A stretch of DNA of 64,000 nucleotides from Epiperipatus broadwayi (GCA_028023455.1 JAQFVV010000022.1:7147100-7211099); one strand, 5' to 3'. Counted from the stretch's first letter, positions 1-11,951 are shown. Notes: generated from the letters alone by a model not told the origin. Program-made: numbers and translations.

Positions 1-1355
1 CCATACTTCTTTGAGTGGTCTGAAGTCTCTGTATTGCTGCTCTTCTATTAAATGTTCAAGTCTCAGATCCATAAGTAAGAACTGGGAAAACACATTTATT
101 AAAAACCTTTCTTTACAAACATGTAGGCATATTTCCTTTTAGTATCAAGTTATTTCTACCAAAAGCATTCCAAACAAGTTTAATTATATAATTAATTTCA
201 TCCATTATGTTTCCATCTGTATTAATAATCTGACCAAGGTATTTGTAGCTGTTAACTTTTTCTAATTCATCATAATCAATCTTTATTTTCATATTTTGAA
301 AAAATCCATTGAACATTATTTTAGACTTTTTAACATTTATCTTTAGTCCTACTTTCTTACTTTTATCTGATAACTCCTACAACATTTTCTGCAGCTCTAA
401 AGCATTATTTGCAAAAACATCTATATTATCTGCAAAGTGTAAATGACTTAAATAATCTCCATTTACTTTCACTCCTTTAGATTCCCATTTTAATCCACAA
501 AATACTTCTTGCAGCACTGCTGTAAAACGTTTTGGAGATATGGAATCACCCTGTCTTACATCCTTGTCAATGTTGACTTTCTTAGTATCATTATGTAATC
601 TAATTGTTGCTATTGCATTTTTATAATATTCTTTAAAATATGACAATATCCTGGATCTATACCTTGATGATCCAATGCTTTAATCACTGAAGAAATGTTT
701 ATAGAATCAAATACCTTTTCATAATCTACAAATCCAAAGCATAATGGCAACTCATATTCATTTGTCCTTTCTATAACTTCTCTCAATACCTGGATATGAT
801 CTACTGTACTAAAACCACTTTTAAATCCAGCTTGTTCTCTTGATTGGTGGAAATCCAATGTTCTCTGTAGATGAGTTGTAATTATCTTGGTAACATTTTT
901 GTATAAAACTGATAAAAGGCTGATAGGTCTGTAATTTCTAATATCTTCTTTATCACTTTTTTTAAATATTAATATTAATACTGCATTCTTCCAATCATCT
1001 GGTACATCTTTATCATTTAGACATTTGGTATATAACTTTGCTAAAAAAAATTCTATTTTTTCACCTGCTTCTTTTAATATATCAATTATAATTCCATCAT
1101 TACCTGGAGTCTTCCCTTTCTTCATAAATTTAATTGCACGTCTCATTTCGTCATTTAAAATTCTGGGTAATTTGGAAGATATAATAGATATAGGAGGTAC
1201 TTGTTCTTTATTACTATATAATTCTTGATAGAAGTCTTCTACCCATTTCATAATGTCATCTCTCTTTTTAGTAATAGTTCCATCTTTTTTCCTTATTGCA
1301 GATATAAATTTCCTACCAATACCAAAATGTTCTTTTACACTTTTGAGTTTTTATA
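1..1355 (-). pseudogene. RTE-type LINE reverse transcriptase fragment, minus strand, cut by window edge
   Basis: This is a 5'-truncated copy of the same RTE LINE found intact-length at 5.56-8.44 kb, in opposite orientation. Reading on the minus strand, 1251-610 encodes the RT N-terminal part (NYRPISLLSVLYK, then FVDYEKVFDS, the palm A-type motif). 646-377 continues in another frame with RQGDSISPKRF and FADN, where the catalytic FADD has become FADN. 316-113 holds the C-terminal YKYLGQIINTDGN region. At least two frameshifts separate these parts, so it is not functional. Similarity to the other copy stops near 1,355, the usual 5' truncation of a LINE. The 3' tail runs off the left edge. RTE assignment rests on the endonuclease/RT layout and the conserved post-RT tail. 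Confidence 0.9.
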
Positions 1356-1837
1356 AAATTTTTCATTTTATGAAATTACATTTATATATAAAAATAAGTT
1401 TCCACTGATATCATTTATATTCCTGAAAAAGATTTTTATCAAATATTGAAGCATATTCTCTATTTCCGAACAATTTTTCATATTTATAATTTAATAAGAA
1501 TTATTAATTTTTAACATTATTTGATTGATTTGTTATATCAATTACTTATCTTTTATAACACAGAGATCAATAAAGCTACTGCTAATTCATTCATTATCTT
1601 TCTTTCCTCTTAAATAAACAAACAAAATATTAATTCGTAACATTTCCTCTTCAATAGTTTTACTTAATTGCCAATTGTGGATTTTGTTTTCTCATACATG
1701 GATAGATTTTAGATCAAAACACTCATTTATTTAATTTAAAATTCAATAATTGACAAAAGTAATGTGAAATTTCAGATATTTAATTCTTTTAAATAAAATC
1801 ATTTAAAAATATTTTTCCTATTAGTTCTTTTTTGTCT

Positions 1838-2262
1838 TTTAAATTTATTGGTGTATTGCTGTCTTTCTCAGTACTTTGAGTTATCTTTTTGGGTTTCATT
1901 CAATTCTGAACATTTTTAAAATCTATTAATATTTTAAAATGTAATTCATCCTATTTTAATATATTACTACTAATCCTTAATAGACATTGTCTCTCTATCA
2001 CTGCTTTAAAATCTTACTAATTGATTATTTCATATTCTTTCTTTGTTTTTTCATTCAAATCTACTGGTGACCAGCTATCTCTATAATAGTTCAGTTTCAG
2101 TAATCTTTTTGATTTCATTCAACTCTGAATATTTTTGAAGTCTGTTAAAATTTAAAATGCACTTTATCTTAATATATTAACATTATTCTTAATAAACTTT
2201 GTTTTTCTATCGCTGCTATTTATAATACATATTTTACATCTTACTAATCGCTTATCAGTTTG
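1838..2262. repeat. Two-copy imperfect tandem repeat, unit about 210 bp
   Basis: Unit 1 (about 1,838-2,040) and unit 2 (about 2,045-2,262) share ordered blocks: TTTCATTCAA(T/C)TCTGAA, TTTTAATATATTA or its variants, a C/T-rich stretch with CTATC(A/G)CTGCT, and ATCTTACTAAT. The copies differ by scattered substitutions and small indels, so the duplication is not recent. Confidence 0.6.
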
Positions 2263-3041
2263 TATTAAATTTATTAAACATATTAAATTTGAAATATTGT
2301 ACATATTTTCTAATATTAAAGCATAAACAAAATTTTCTGTACTTTCATTTGGATGCTTCCATGGTTATTTTAAATTTTTATATTAAAAGAAATTCATAAT
2401 ATACAATTTGGTTTTTTTTTGGAAATTTCACAAGTCTATATATTCTCTCATTTCTTATTTCCATAACCAACTTTACTTAAAGCACTTTCATTTATCAATT
2501 ATTTTCCCATTACAAAATTCTTCTGTATATCTATATAAAAATTCTTTATTTCTTTAATTCAATGAAAACATGGGTCGTAAACTTGAATTATCGATATTTG
2601 ATATTGTCATTAAATAGATATATATTACTGTCATCATAAAAAATATCTTTGATATTTTATTATTTGGTTCTCTCTGTAATATATAAAAATTGTGCATGTT
2701 AATATTAAAAATTACTATTTTAAGATTTTTTTTTTCTTAAGAAAAATACTGTTTACAATGGTTAATTAACTTTATAAGATATTGTAATTTTTAAAAATAA
2801 TATTGTGAGGGCGCCACTGTTTAAACAAAACTCAGCTGTTTCTGTTCAATCTAAGTTGGTGGTAATTATGCTGCTGTCAAGGCAATAATTTAACGCAGCT
2901 CGTCTATGTGGGAGATGTGCTTGGGAAAGTGATATTTATCTTTTGTAACCGACCAAACATAGAAATGTTTATAATTACATGTAGGAACAAATTTTTAGTA
3001 ATAAACTGGAGTTTTACCTATCATTATAAACAAAATATTAA

Positions 3042-3165
3042 TAAAAATGTTAATATATTAATTTGAAATAGTGTAACATTCCTAAAAATATTACAATTAT
3101 CTATATTTTTATGAATTTTACATTATTTCAAATTAATATTGTATTAATATTTTTATTTAATGTTG
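3042..3165. repeat. Inverted repeat with arms of about 50 bp
   Basis: The left arm holds TATTAATTTGAAATAGTGTAA. The right arm, read on the minus strand, holds TATTAATTTGAAATAATGTAA, and the flanking AATATTAATAAAAATGTT-like bases also pair. The loop is only a few tens of bases. It may be a MITE relic or simply a foldback in A/T-rich DNA. Confidence 0.5.
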
Positions 3166-4439
3166 TTTGTAATAAATCAGCTTCCAATTTAATATTAAAA
3201 ATTTGTTGAGAGTTGATCAACCATTACAATCCAGTTTTGTAAGAATCCTATGCAGTATATAGTTTTAATGTAAATAAATTTATTTTATAATAAATATAAG
3301 TATTTTAGTCTTATTTGTTCAACATAAATGCTAAATGATATGCTGAGGGTAGATTTACTAACTGATGATAGTAAGCAGTATTAAAAAAAAAATTCGATCC
3401 TTAACAATGGTAATTTTATATAATGTCGCTTCCTATCATAACTTTGTGTGTATGCTACTAATTCTGAGCATGCTCAAAAAATTAATTTTGTTCTGACAAT
3501 GGTTAATAATTCAAAATATTTTTTTCTTTTCTCCATAGTCAAGAATGCCTTCAAGCAATTACCTGGAAAGGAAAAACATAAGTTATATATATATTTGTGG
3601 TTTTGATGACCCAAAAGTTGTAAACCAATCGATTATGGCAATCAAGTCATGTGATTTGGAATTTAATCTCTAAAGAAAATCGTAAACGTTAAATATAGTC
3701 CAATTCCTAAACAATGGCATGTCTTTCGTTCGCAGTAATGTAAATATTAAATGGCTGAAAAAGCTTTGATTAATTCTAGGCAAATAATTTTACATGAAAC
3801 ATCAAAAATATGATCGCTATTTTTTAAAGTACTTCCCTAATTTAAATAGTATTTAAACAAGATTTATTTCAAAGAGTATACAGGAAATTTTACAAACTAT
3901 CGACACCTACATTTAAAGCGATCAGAGGAGATAGATAAAATGTATGCGGATCAATTGTGTATTAATACATAGCATAGGAATAGATGTAATTATAATAATT
4001 TCTGTTTCATCATATATAATATGTAAACTATTATTGTCTTCCAGCTGTAAATCTTTAGCCGAATATTGCTGAGTTATACAAAACAGTTTTTCTAGGTAAA
4101 TAATGCAAGCAATCATTTAGAGCATGTAGATGGTTATCATTCTTTTCTTTTTTGAATTATCACTTTTACTAATATATATTTATTTGCTTCTGTATACTGC
4201 ATTTAAATAACTGGCAAAGTTATTTTTCCACTGCTAACAATAATAACTGTAAAGGCTAGCTATTGGTACTATAATTACTTACAATGATGTTTATACATAA
4301 AAAAAAAAAAAATTAATTTTCATGATAATAGTATATTTTATATTCCTACACACTTCATGTATATGCGTATCTATAACAGTATATTTTTTGTGATTATATA
4401 AACAGTTCAAATGACTTTTAAGGGCAATATAAAGATTTC

Positions 4440-4735
4440 AGGTCAGTCAACAAAGTATGGAGAGATGCCCATCTGAGAATAACGGAAAGGAATTGAAAGA
4501 GAAATATGTGAATGAAAGAACAAACAGATATCATTGAAAGAATTAAGAGACAAATGGAGCAGGGCTGAACATATTTTTAGATAATAAAACTGGATCCCAA
4601 GACTTGTAAAAGATCTAGAAAGAGATGAATAAAAAATTTATGATGGGGAGAAGCAAGGCTAAATGATTTGGAAAAACTGGATCAAATTTGGGACAATCTT
4701 CATTCTATAGCAGATCAATAATAGTTGAAAATAAT
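4440..4735 (+). pseudogene. RTE LINE 3'-terminal scrap, older subfamily
   Basis: Bases from AGTATGGAGAGATGCCCATC to CTTCATTCTATAGCAGATCA parallel the post-RT tail of the longer RTE copy (8,098-8,425: AGTATGGAGAGATGCATG to CTTCATTCTGCAGTGCACTG). In RTE elements this tail encodes the conserved segment after the RT, starting with MER. Here it is full of stops and substitutions and clearly more diverged than the other two RTE copies, which points to a separate, older insertion. Confidence 0.7.
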
Positions 4736-5555
4736 GATGTATAAATTCAAAGAGCATATCACTTTTCTTTGCCTAGGGGCACAACTTTTTGAATATAACC
4801 TAGAGTAAATGCAATGTTTCAAGTTAGCTAGCATAATTAATGAGTAACAACACCTCAAACTTTACAACATTTAAAGATGTTCATAAATAAATCAATATTT
4901 TATTTAGTGAACTAAAGTGCACTTATTTAGAATTTTGTTTTAATCAATTCACTTACATACATATATCTTTGAATTTTATAAATAAGACATTAATAGAACT
5001 TTTTGAATAAGCATGAACAATCAATGCTTCAATTCATTTGGAGTAATTTTGAATCTGTAAGAATTTAAAAATATTTTATACAGAATAAAAACTGCAACAG
5101 TTTTTGATAGAGAGATTGGAACTGTATGGTATTTGTAATGTTATAATACCTAAGTTTCTATTTACTTTCCATCTTGCAGCAGAATAATTGTTTAAAAAAT
5201 CGAATGCATTTTCAGTATACCAATAATGACCAGTTAAGTAACAAGAGACAAAATATTTTTTGTTTAATCTTTCTGTCAAGTAATTTGTATCAGTTAGTTT
5301 TGGCAGTGTGTATCATTAATATTAGAACGAACTGTGACTTTAAAAATGTTCTAACTCATTTGGTTAATTATGTCTAAGAAGTTTATCTAATGTGAGAAGC
5401 AGATTACATCTAGAATATTTATAGAAAGTTACTGTAAGATTAAGAAACACCATGGTCTTTCTTCTCAGTTGCCTGATAAGGCAAAATGAACTTGTGTGTG
5501 AATGAAAAAATTGTTTCTAATAGATATATACAATCATGACAGACAAAAATAAATA
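4736..5555. other. Intergenic, nothing recognised
   Basis: A/T-rich sequence with only overlapping short ORFs on both strands (for example 5174-5377 plus and 5279-5076 minus), which is the pattern expected by chance. I see no repeat or motif that I can name. Confidence 0.5.
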
Positions 5556-5684
5556 TGGCCCTTATTCCCAGAAGTCTGTAAAGTCACTAGCCAAAGCAGC
5601 AATTGGTGACCGAAGGTGGAGGGTGCTAAAAATCCCCTGATTGCAGACTTAGCCTGCCATTTGATGATGGCTTTTTATTTAGGT

Positions 5685-6625
5685 ACTTACAACTGCAGGT
5701 CACTTTCAAGTGAAGAAATATTGCAAGAATTGGAAGAACTCTCATATTAAATGGGATATTATTGGATTTTGTAAAGTTAGAAGAAAAGGTGAAGAGACAA
5801 TTGATTTAAAAAGTGGACTTGTATTCTACTATAAAGACACAAATATTGTAAATACAAGTGGAGTAGGATTCATTATAAATAAAAAGTGGAAGAACAACAT
5901 TGTGGAGATTGATGGTATATTGGATGGAGTGGCAAGATTAGTTATTCAATTTAATAGCAGATACCAAATGCAGATAATTCAGGTTTATGACCCAACAAGT
6001 TCTCATAGTGATGAAGTAATAGAAGATTTTTATATGGATGTACAAAAGGCTTTTGATCAGAGTAAACAACATTTTAAAATTGTTATGGGAGACTAATGCT
6101 AGAATTGGTAAACAAATGAAAGTGCTGTAAGTAAATTTGGTTATGGTAATAGAAATGAGAGAGGACATAGATTTGTGGAGTTTGCAGAAAAAGAAAAACT
6201 TTATATTATGAATTCTTTTTTTTTTTGAGAAAAATATTAAAAGGAAATGGACATGGAAACATCCAAATGAAGGTACAGCAGAATTGGATTATATTTTGAC
6301 TAACAGAAAATACATATTTCAAGATTGTAATGTCCTTAATAAATTCAACACAGGAAGTGATCATCAATTAGTAAGATGTAAGATATGTGTTAATGCAAAA
6401 CTAGAGAGACAAAAATTATTAATAAAAACAATATTTACAGTTGATATTCCTAATCTTCAGAAACATTCTAATGAATTTAAATTAGAACTTACAAATCATA
6501 TTCAAGTATTAGTAGATTTTGAACATGATTCAGATTTGAATGAAATTAATAGGAAAATAACTGATACACTTTTAAAAACTGTAACAATGATAGCTGGTAG
6601 AAAAAAGCAGCAGTTGAATTGACCA
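5685..6625 (+). pseudogene. RTE endonuclease domain, frameshifted
   Basis: The domain starts with an out-of-frame LGTYNCRSL, the usual N-terminal N-x-R endonuclease block. It continues at 5710-6096 with KWDIIGFCKVRRKGE, VGFIINKKWKNNIVEIDG, MQIIQVYDPTSSHSDE and FKIVMGD, where the expected FNA is broken by a stop. After a frameshift and an expanded T run (6,217-6,227), 6284-6622 continues with LDYILTNRKY and GSDHQLVR, the C-terminal SDH catalytic motif of this endonuclease family. Most active-site blocks are visible, but no continuous reading frame remains. Confidence 0.88.
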
Positions 6626-6907
6626 AGAAAATTTTTACTGAATCTAGAGAATTTATGAAGAAAAGGAGGAATATGAAGATATATAAAAATGATACATTAA
6701 CAAGGATTGAATATTTTGATTTTTGTAAAGTGGTGTGAAAAAGAGTTGATAATGATATAAGAAAGTATAATTGTGAACTAGCAAGGAAAGCTGTAGAAGA
6801 GAATAAAAGTCTCAAGAGTGTAAAACAACATTTTGGTATTGGTAGGAAACTTATATCTGCAATAAGAAAAAAAAGATGGAACTATTACTAAAAAGAGAGA
6901 TGACATC
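6626..6907 (+). pseudogene. RTE linker between endonuclease and RT, broken
   Basis: Basic, lysine-rich coding remnants between the endonuclease and the RT, such as the region ending in VKQHFGIGRKLISAIRKK just before the RT start. The same sequence appears on the minus strand at about 1,250-1,355, where the other RTE copy is truncated inside this linker. Confidence 0.7.
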
Positions 6908-8030
6908 ATGAAATGGGTAGAAGAGTTCTATCAAGAATTATATAGTAATAAAGAACAAGTACCTTCTACATCTATTATATCTTCTGAATTGCCCAGAATT
7001 TTAAATGAAGAAGTGAGACATGCAATTAAATTTATGAAGAAAGAAAAAGCTCCAAGTAATGATGGAATTATAATCGATATATTAAAAGAAGCAGCTGAAG
7101 AAATAGAAAAGATTTTGGCAAAGTTATATACCAAATGTCTAAATGATAAAGATGTACCAGTTGATTGAAAGAATGCAGTATTAATATTAATACTTAAAAA
7201 AGGTGATAAAGAAGATATTAGAAATTACAAATCTCAGTTTTATACAAATTTTTTACCAAGATAATTACAACTTATCTATAGAGAACACTGGATAAAGTGG
7301 TTTTAGTACAGTAGATTATATTCAAGTATTGAGAGAAGTTATAGAAAGGACCAATGAATATGAGTTGCCATTATGCTTTGGATTTGTAGATTATGAAAAG
7401 GCATTTGATTCTATAAGCATTTCTTCAGTGATTAAAGCATTGGATCATCAAGATATAGACCCAGGATATTGTCATATTCTGAAGAATATTTATAAAAATG
7501 CAACAGCAATAATTAGATTACATAATGACACTAGGAAGATTAACATTGAGAAGCATGTAAGACAGGGTGACTCCATATCTCCAAAACTTTTTACAGCAGT
7601 GCTGCAAAAAATATTTTGTGGATTAAAATGGGAAGCTAAAGGAGTGAAAGTAAATGGAGATTATTTAAGTCATTTAGATTTTGCAGATGATGTAGTTGTT
7701 TTTGAAAATAATGCTTTAGAGCTGCAGGAAATGTTGCAGGAGTTATCAGATGAAAGTAAGAAAGTAGAACTAAAGATAAATGTTAAAAAGATTAATATAA
7801 TGTTCAATGGATTTTCTGAAAAGATGAAAATAAAGATTGATTATAATGAGTTAGAAGAAGTTAACAATTACAAATATCTTGGTGAGATTATTACTACAGA
7901 TAAAAACATAACGGATGAAATTAATCATAGAATTAAAGTTGGTTGGAGTGCTTTTTGTAGAAATAACTTAATACTAAAAGGAAATATGCCTATGTGTTTG
8001 AAAATAAAGGTTTTTAATAAATGTGTTTAA
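6908..8030 (+). pseudogene. RTE reverse transcriptase domain with internal deletion
   Basis: 6908-7168 encodes the fingers region (MKWVEEFYQELYSN through LAKLYTKCLNDKDVP). A stop and a deletion of roughly 100 bases around 7,225-7,300 remove the PISLLSVLYK segment that is still present in the minus-strand copy at 1-1,355. 7329-8030 is then open for 233 codons with FVDYEKAFDS (motif A), RQGDSISPKLF (motif B), FADDVVVF (catalytic motif C) and YKYLGEIITTD near the C-terminus. The catalytic aspartates survive here, unlike in the other copy. Confidence 0.92.
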
Positions 8031-8440
8031 TCAGTTTTTATTTATAGATCTGAGACTTGGACACGTAATAGAAAAACAATACAGAATCTTCAGACTACTC
8101 AAACAAGTATGGAGAGATGCATGTTAGGTGTAACAAGAGATCGAAAAAGCCATACATGTGTAAGAGAACAAACAGGTGTTACTGATGTAGTTGAAAAAAT
8201 TAAAAGACTGGAGTTGAACATATTGCTAGAAGAGATGATAATATATGGACAATTGAAATCTTAAACCGAATTTCAAGAGTTTGTAAAACACCCAGAAAAA
8301 GACCACACATGAGATAGATGAATGAAATAAGAAAGTGTGCAGGGGTCATCTGGGGAAAAGAGGCTAGAGATTAGAGAAGATGGATTGAACTTGGAGAGAC
8401 CTTCATTCTGCAGTGCACTGTTAATGGTTGATGATGATTG
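8031..8440 (+). pseudogene. RTE C-terminal tail and 3' end
   Basis: Out-of-frame coding traces after the RT: RSET, LQTTQTSMERCMLGVTRD and REQTGVTDVVEKIKRL, the block that follows the RT in RTE proteins. It ends with GETFILQCTVNG-like codons and a TGATGATGATT tail. The same tail gives the older scrap at 4,440-4,735. Confidence 0.8.
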
Positions 8441-9161
8441 TTTGTTTGCAGTACCATGTTACTTAGCAATTTAAATCTGCCGTTAAACTGAAAACTTACG
8501 GTAATTAAACTAAAAACTTTAATAGTTTACAATTTATATATCTAAAAATGATAAATAGGTTAATGAACCTCAAATGAGATGTAAATAAATTTGAAGAGAT
8601 TTAGCTTCAATCATTATGTATAACTGTGATTGCCATATTAAATAAAAAATTAACAAATTGCTTTGCAATATATATGCATGTCAGGAACAGTTTGGAGAAT
8701 CACCAATAATCCATGCAAATATAACAGCTGATCAATTTATATTGATACTATAGGAAGACTAAATTAGTATCAAAGTGTGAATGTATAGCATTATGATCTT
8801 ATATTATGAATTAACAATTTGCTAATTTTTATGTAGAATGGCAACTACACAGTGATCAGAGCTGACTTATTTTCAAATTTATTTGTATCTAGAAGTCTAT
8901 TTCTATTATATGAACAGGAATAACATTTCACTTCATTAATACATTGTCAATATTCCACAATTGTCTATGTATAAAAAACTGATTATTGTTTGCTATACAA
9001 TAAAAATTACATTTATTAATTCTTTTTAAAAAAAATTAATATTCCAATAATCTTCTTATCATTTTACTTTTATTATAATATTCAGGTTATTTTCCTTATC
9101 CTATTTGTAATTGTTTTGCTTCAATGTTTCAAACATTGGCTAAGTAAATGTTTATTCCATA
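8441..9161. other. Intergenic, nothing recognised
   Basis: A/T-rich filler between the RTE element and the small foldback element. I see no ORF, RNA gene or repeat that can be supported. Confidence 0.5.
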
Positions 9162-9310
9162 TATTAATTTTGTTAACTATAGCTGAGCATGCTTTCAGCG
9201 GCTGAAGCCAGATTCATAGCATTTGTAGGCATGACAAGCTGTCCATGAGTGCTAAAAAATCTGTCTTCACCATCCGAAAGCATACTCAGCTACAGTTAAC
9301 AAAATTAATA
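9162..9310. mobile_element. Small foldback (MITE-like) element, ~149 bp
   Basis: Arms of about 35 bp pair almost perfectly: left TATTAATTTTGTTAACTATA then GCTGAGCATGCTTTC, right read on the minus strand TATTAATTTTGTTAACTGTA then GCTGAGTATGCTTTC. The loop of about 80 bp is less A/T-rich than the surroundings. There is no coding capacity. It lies ~40 bp from the left end of PLE1. I do not recognise the family, and no clear target-site duplication was found. Confidence 0.65.
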
Positions 9311-9352
9311 TAATTTTCTACTTCTTCTTTTCCTAGGTATTGATTTCTATTA

Positions 9353-9871
9353 TAACATATCATACCATTTACACCTTCTTAGACACTTTACCAATACTTT
9401 TATTTGTATTACACTAACAATTTCGACTGTCCTGCAGTCATCATCAGAGCTACAATATTCAAATATATAATTAGACAATTATTACACTTATCCACATATA
9501 TATACATAATTAATACACAATATAAACAAAAAGAATTGTACATTTTAATATGATCTTTATAAACAATCATTTCCCATTTTATTACCTTATCTTCTAAATA
9601 ATTTTATCAATATTTTATATTAATTTATTTTATATCATTTTATTTTATTTTTTAAATATTGTTTAATATAATAATTATAACTTTATCATTTATTTTACTA
9701 TTTAATACATATTATTATCATTTTTCTAATATTATAAAATCAACTTCTAATCTTGTCTTATTTTTATTAAATATTTCTATCAATTAACTTTATCCACATT
9801 ACAAATTATTATTTTTTTATTACAAAAAATGACTTACTTCTTGTTGATTCTATTACCAAAACCCAACTGAC
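9353..9871 (-). repeat. PLE1 left terminal copy (pseudo-LTR)
   Basis: Starts TAACATATCATACCATTTAC and ends ACCAAAACCCAACTGAC. The reverse complement of 11,952-12,469 matches it through its whole length with only scattered substitutions and small indels (for example ACTAACAATTTCG against ACTAATAGTTTCG). Since the element is read on the minus strand, this is the 3' terminal copy. Confidence 0.88.
9411..9465 (-). ncRNA. Hammerhead-ribozyme-like core in PLE1 left terminal copy
   Basis: On the minus strand the order is CTGATGA (9,447-9,441), stem II GACTG / loop CAGGA / CAGTC (9,439-9,425), then GAAA (9,424-9,421) and a GTTAGTGTA segment. This matches the conserved hammerhead layout CUGANGA, stem II, GAAA, short stem III, cleavage triplet. 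Hammerheads are known in PLE terminal copies. Stem III looks short and stem I imperfect, so self-cleavage is unproven. Confidence 0.6.
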
Positions 9872-9974
9872 AACAAAATTCAAAATTTATATTTGTTTAA
9901 CCCCTCCTCTATTGTCATTTTCTTTAACTATTTTCTTTTAACCTTTTCAAATTCTAATTATTACTAACAATTGT

Positions 9975-10290
9975 TTATACAATTATTGTTCTTACTCCGA
10001 AATCTCGATTAAGACTTGGTTTTATACTCTTAATCAAGATTGCTTCTTTAATTTTCCTATCCTTACTATTATTTGTGTAATTAATCATTTTTATACAATC
10101 TTTTTCAAACCTATGACCTGTTTCTAATGAATGCAAATAAATAGGTGATCTCTTATATTTATGTTGAATTAATCTGGTATAAATTGAGTTCTTTGTTTCC
10201 CCCACATAATTAGTGTTTATATTTTTACTTTTACATGATTTGCATTCAATTTTATATACGCCATTTATGTTTTTTTCTACTTTTTTACAT
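9975..10290 (-). pseudogene. PLE1 GIY-YIG endonuclease domain
   Basis: Read on the minus strand from about 10,290: NGVYKIECKSC is the GIY motif followed by the C-x2-C pair typical of PLE endonucleases. NYVGETKNSIYTRLIQHK is the YIG motif plus the helix with the catalytic arginine. SLETGHRFEKD and KEAILIKSIKPSLNRD carry the downstream histidine/glutamate/asparagine blocks. The frame is open to the natural end at 9,975, but a one-base shift in an A run near 10,285 separates it from the RT frame. Of all the ORFs in PLE1, this domain is the best preserved. Confidence 0.88.
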
Positions 10291-11680
10291 ACTCATTATC
10301 TAATATATTAAGTATATTCTTCCTTCTTTTATTCACTATCTTAAATTTTATAACATTATTAAACTTTTTGTTAATTCTAATAATTATTCTATTCATACTT
10401 TTTACAATACTGTTATTATAAGTTTTAATACCTATATATTTATTTTTATCTATTTGATTTTTTCTACTTACTATTCCATTACTTGTATTAAATTTCTCTT
10501 CCAATTTTCTTATATTTTCTTCTATAACTTTTTCTGGATATTCATTATCCCTAAACTCTTTAATTATTAATTCTATCTGTCTTCTATAATCTTCCTTATC
10601 TGAGCAATAATTCCAAGTTCTATATATTCTTGAATTTATACTACTTATTTTATATTTAACATCTATATTTGAATGCCAATTAGTTATATTGCTATCTACA
10701 TTACTTTTTTTATATACAGATGTCTCTATCTTGCATTTACCATTTTTATATGATTTTTCTAACAAAATATCCAAATACGATAACTTATTATCATTTTCTT
10801 TTTCTACTGTAAATTTTATATTTTTATCTAACCTATTAATCTCATCAAGATACATATCTATTTGCCTTTGACTCTTGTTGAAAATCAATAAATAATCATC
10901 AACATATCTTTTCATAAAAATTGGACTATTAGTATTATTAATCATTAAATCTTCCATATTCTCCATATATATATATATATATATATACTAAGTACCCCCA
11001 ATCAATGCCCCTTCTATTAGTAATCCTTTATTTTGCTTATAATATTCTCCATTAAATTCAAATGTAATATCCTTACAACAAATTCTCATTATTTCTCTCA
11101 ATTTTTCTATTGGTATTTTAATTTCTTTATATTCATCATCTCTAAATCTTTTTATTGCTAACTCTATTGCTTCTTCCACATTTATATTTGTGTACATTGA
11201 TATTACATCTATTTTTACCATAGTTAACTTATAATTACTATATTCATTTATTTTATCTTTAATTTCATTTATTAACTCTTTATTATTTTTAATATAAAAA
11301 CTTCTTTTATCATTAATATATTTCTTAAGAATATTACTTGATAACCATTTAGATATTCTATCAAAATATGAATTTGTACCATTTATGACTGGTCTTAAAG
11401 GCACCCCTTCTTTAAATATTTTTGGTGCTCCATAAATTCTTGCCATACCACAATCTTTATTTTCCAAAAATGCAAATACTTTTCTATCTATTAATCCATT
11501 ACTATATAATCCTTTCACTAACTCATACATCTTCCCATTTTTTAATTTTGTATCATCTTTCTTTATTTTAATAAAACACTTCTCTTCCAACAATTTATTC
11601 ATTTTACTAATGTATTCTTCTTTATTCATTAATACTAATTTATTACCTTTATCTGACTTTATAAACACTTTTTTTTTCAT
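10277..11680 (-). pseudogene. PLE1 reverse transcriptase, one stop and a TA-repeat insertion
   Basis: 11,680-10,988 contains KSDKGNKLVLMNKEEY, YGAPKIFKEGVPLRPVING, MVKIDVISMYTNINVEEAIE (palm motif A region) and the NGEYYKQNKGL block. A TAG at 10,990-10,988 then interrupts. The frame continues without shift through TA-repeat codons into MENMEDL and RYVDDYLLIF (catalytic motif C with YVDD) and LSYLDILLEK, ending at 10,277. It closely resembles telomerase-related PLE reverse transcriptases. GLLIEGALIGG replaces the usual GLPMG-type motif, a further sign of decay. The upstream start is not visible. Confidence 0.9.
10964..10987. repeat. (TA)n microsatellite inside the PLE1 RT ORF
   Basis: About eleven TA units. 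On the minus strand they read in frame as alternating Tyr-Ile codons directly before Met-Glu, at the place where PLE reverse transcriptases have an N-I-Y-M-E motif (PLE3 in this window still has SNIYMEELE). Confidence 0.85.
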
Positions 11681-11951
11681 ATTTATCCCTTATTTTTTTA
11701 ACCTCTTTTATTTTAATTACATTATTTAAATTATTTATCCCCTTATTCAACTTTTTATGTTTATTTTCAATATTTACTTTTTTTATTTTATATACCTTCC
11801 ATCCATAATTTATCTTTCATATCAATTAAATTATTAATATCCTTATTTTCTTAATAATATATACCATAATTAGTCTCTAAATACTTTTGTGCTATTTTCT
11901 CTACTAATGCCTGCACTTCTATTACATCTTTATTTTTACATACTCTATATG

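Larger units (their letters stand above)
1356..4435. other. AT-rich intergenic stretch without a recognisable gene
   Basis: No ORF with recognisable content is present. The 64-residue ORF at 4116-3922 (minus) has no motif I know. Visible structure is limited to a two-copy tandem repeat (1,838-2,262), a hairpin (3,042-3,165) and a patch of more balanced base composition at about 2,805-2,960 that contains GGGCGCCAC and stands out from the surrounding A/T. That patch may be a degraded repeat end, but I cannot assign it. Confidence 0.6.
5560..8440 (+). mobile_element. Near full-length RTE-type LINE, decayed
   Basis: The element reads 5' to 3' as apurinic/apyrimidinic-type endonuclease, reverse transcriptase and a conserved RTE tail. 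Its single ORF would make a protein that nicks DNA and primes reverse transcription of its own RNA. It ends near TGTTAATGGTTGATGATGATT, the short TGATG-rich 3' end that RTE elements often have instead of a poly(A). Frameshifts, stops and one internal deletion in the RT make it dead. The minus-strand copy at 1-1,355 is the same family at high identity, so both come from a once-active lineage. Confidence 0.9.
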
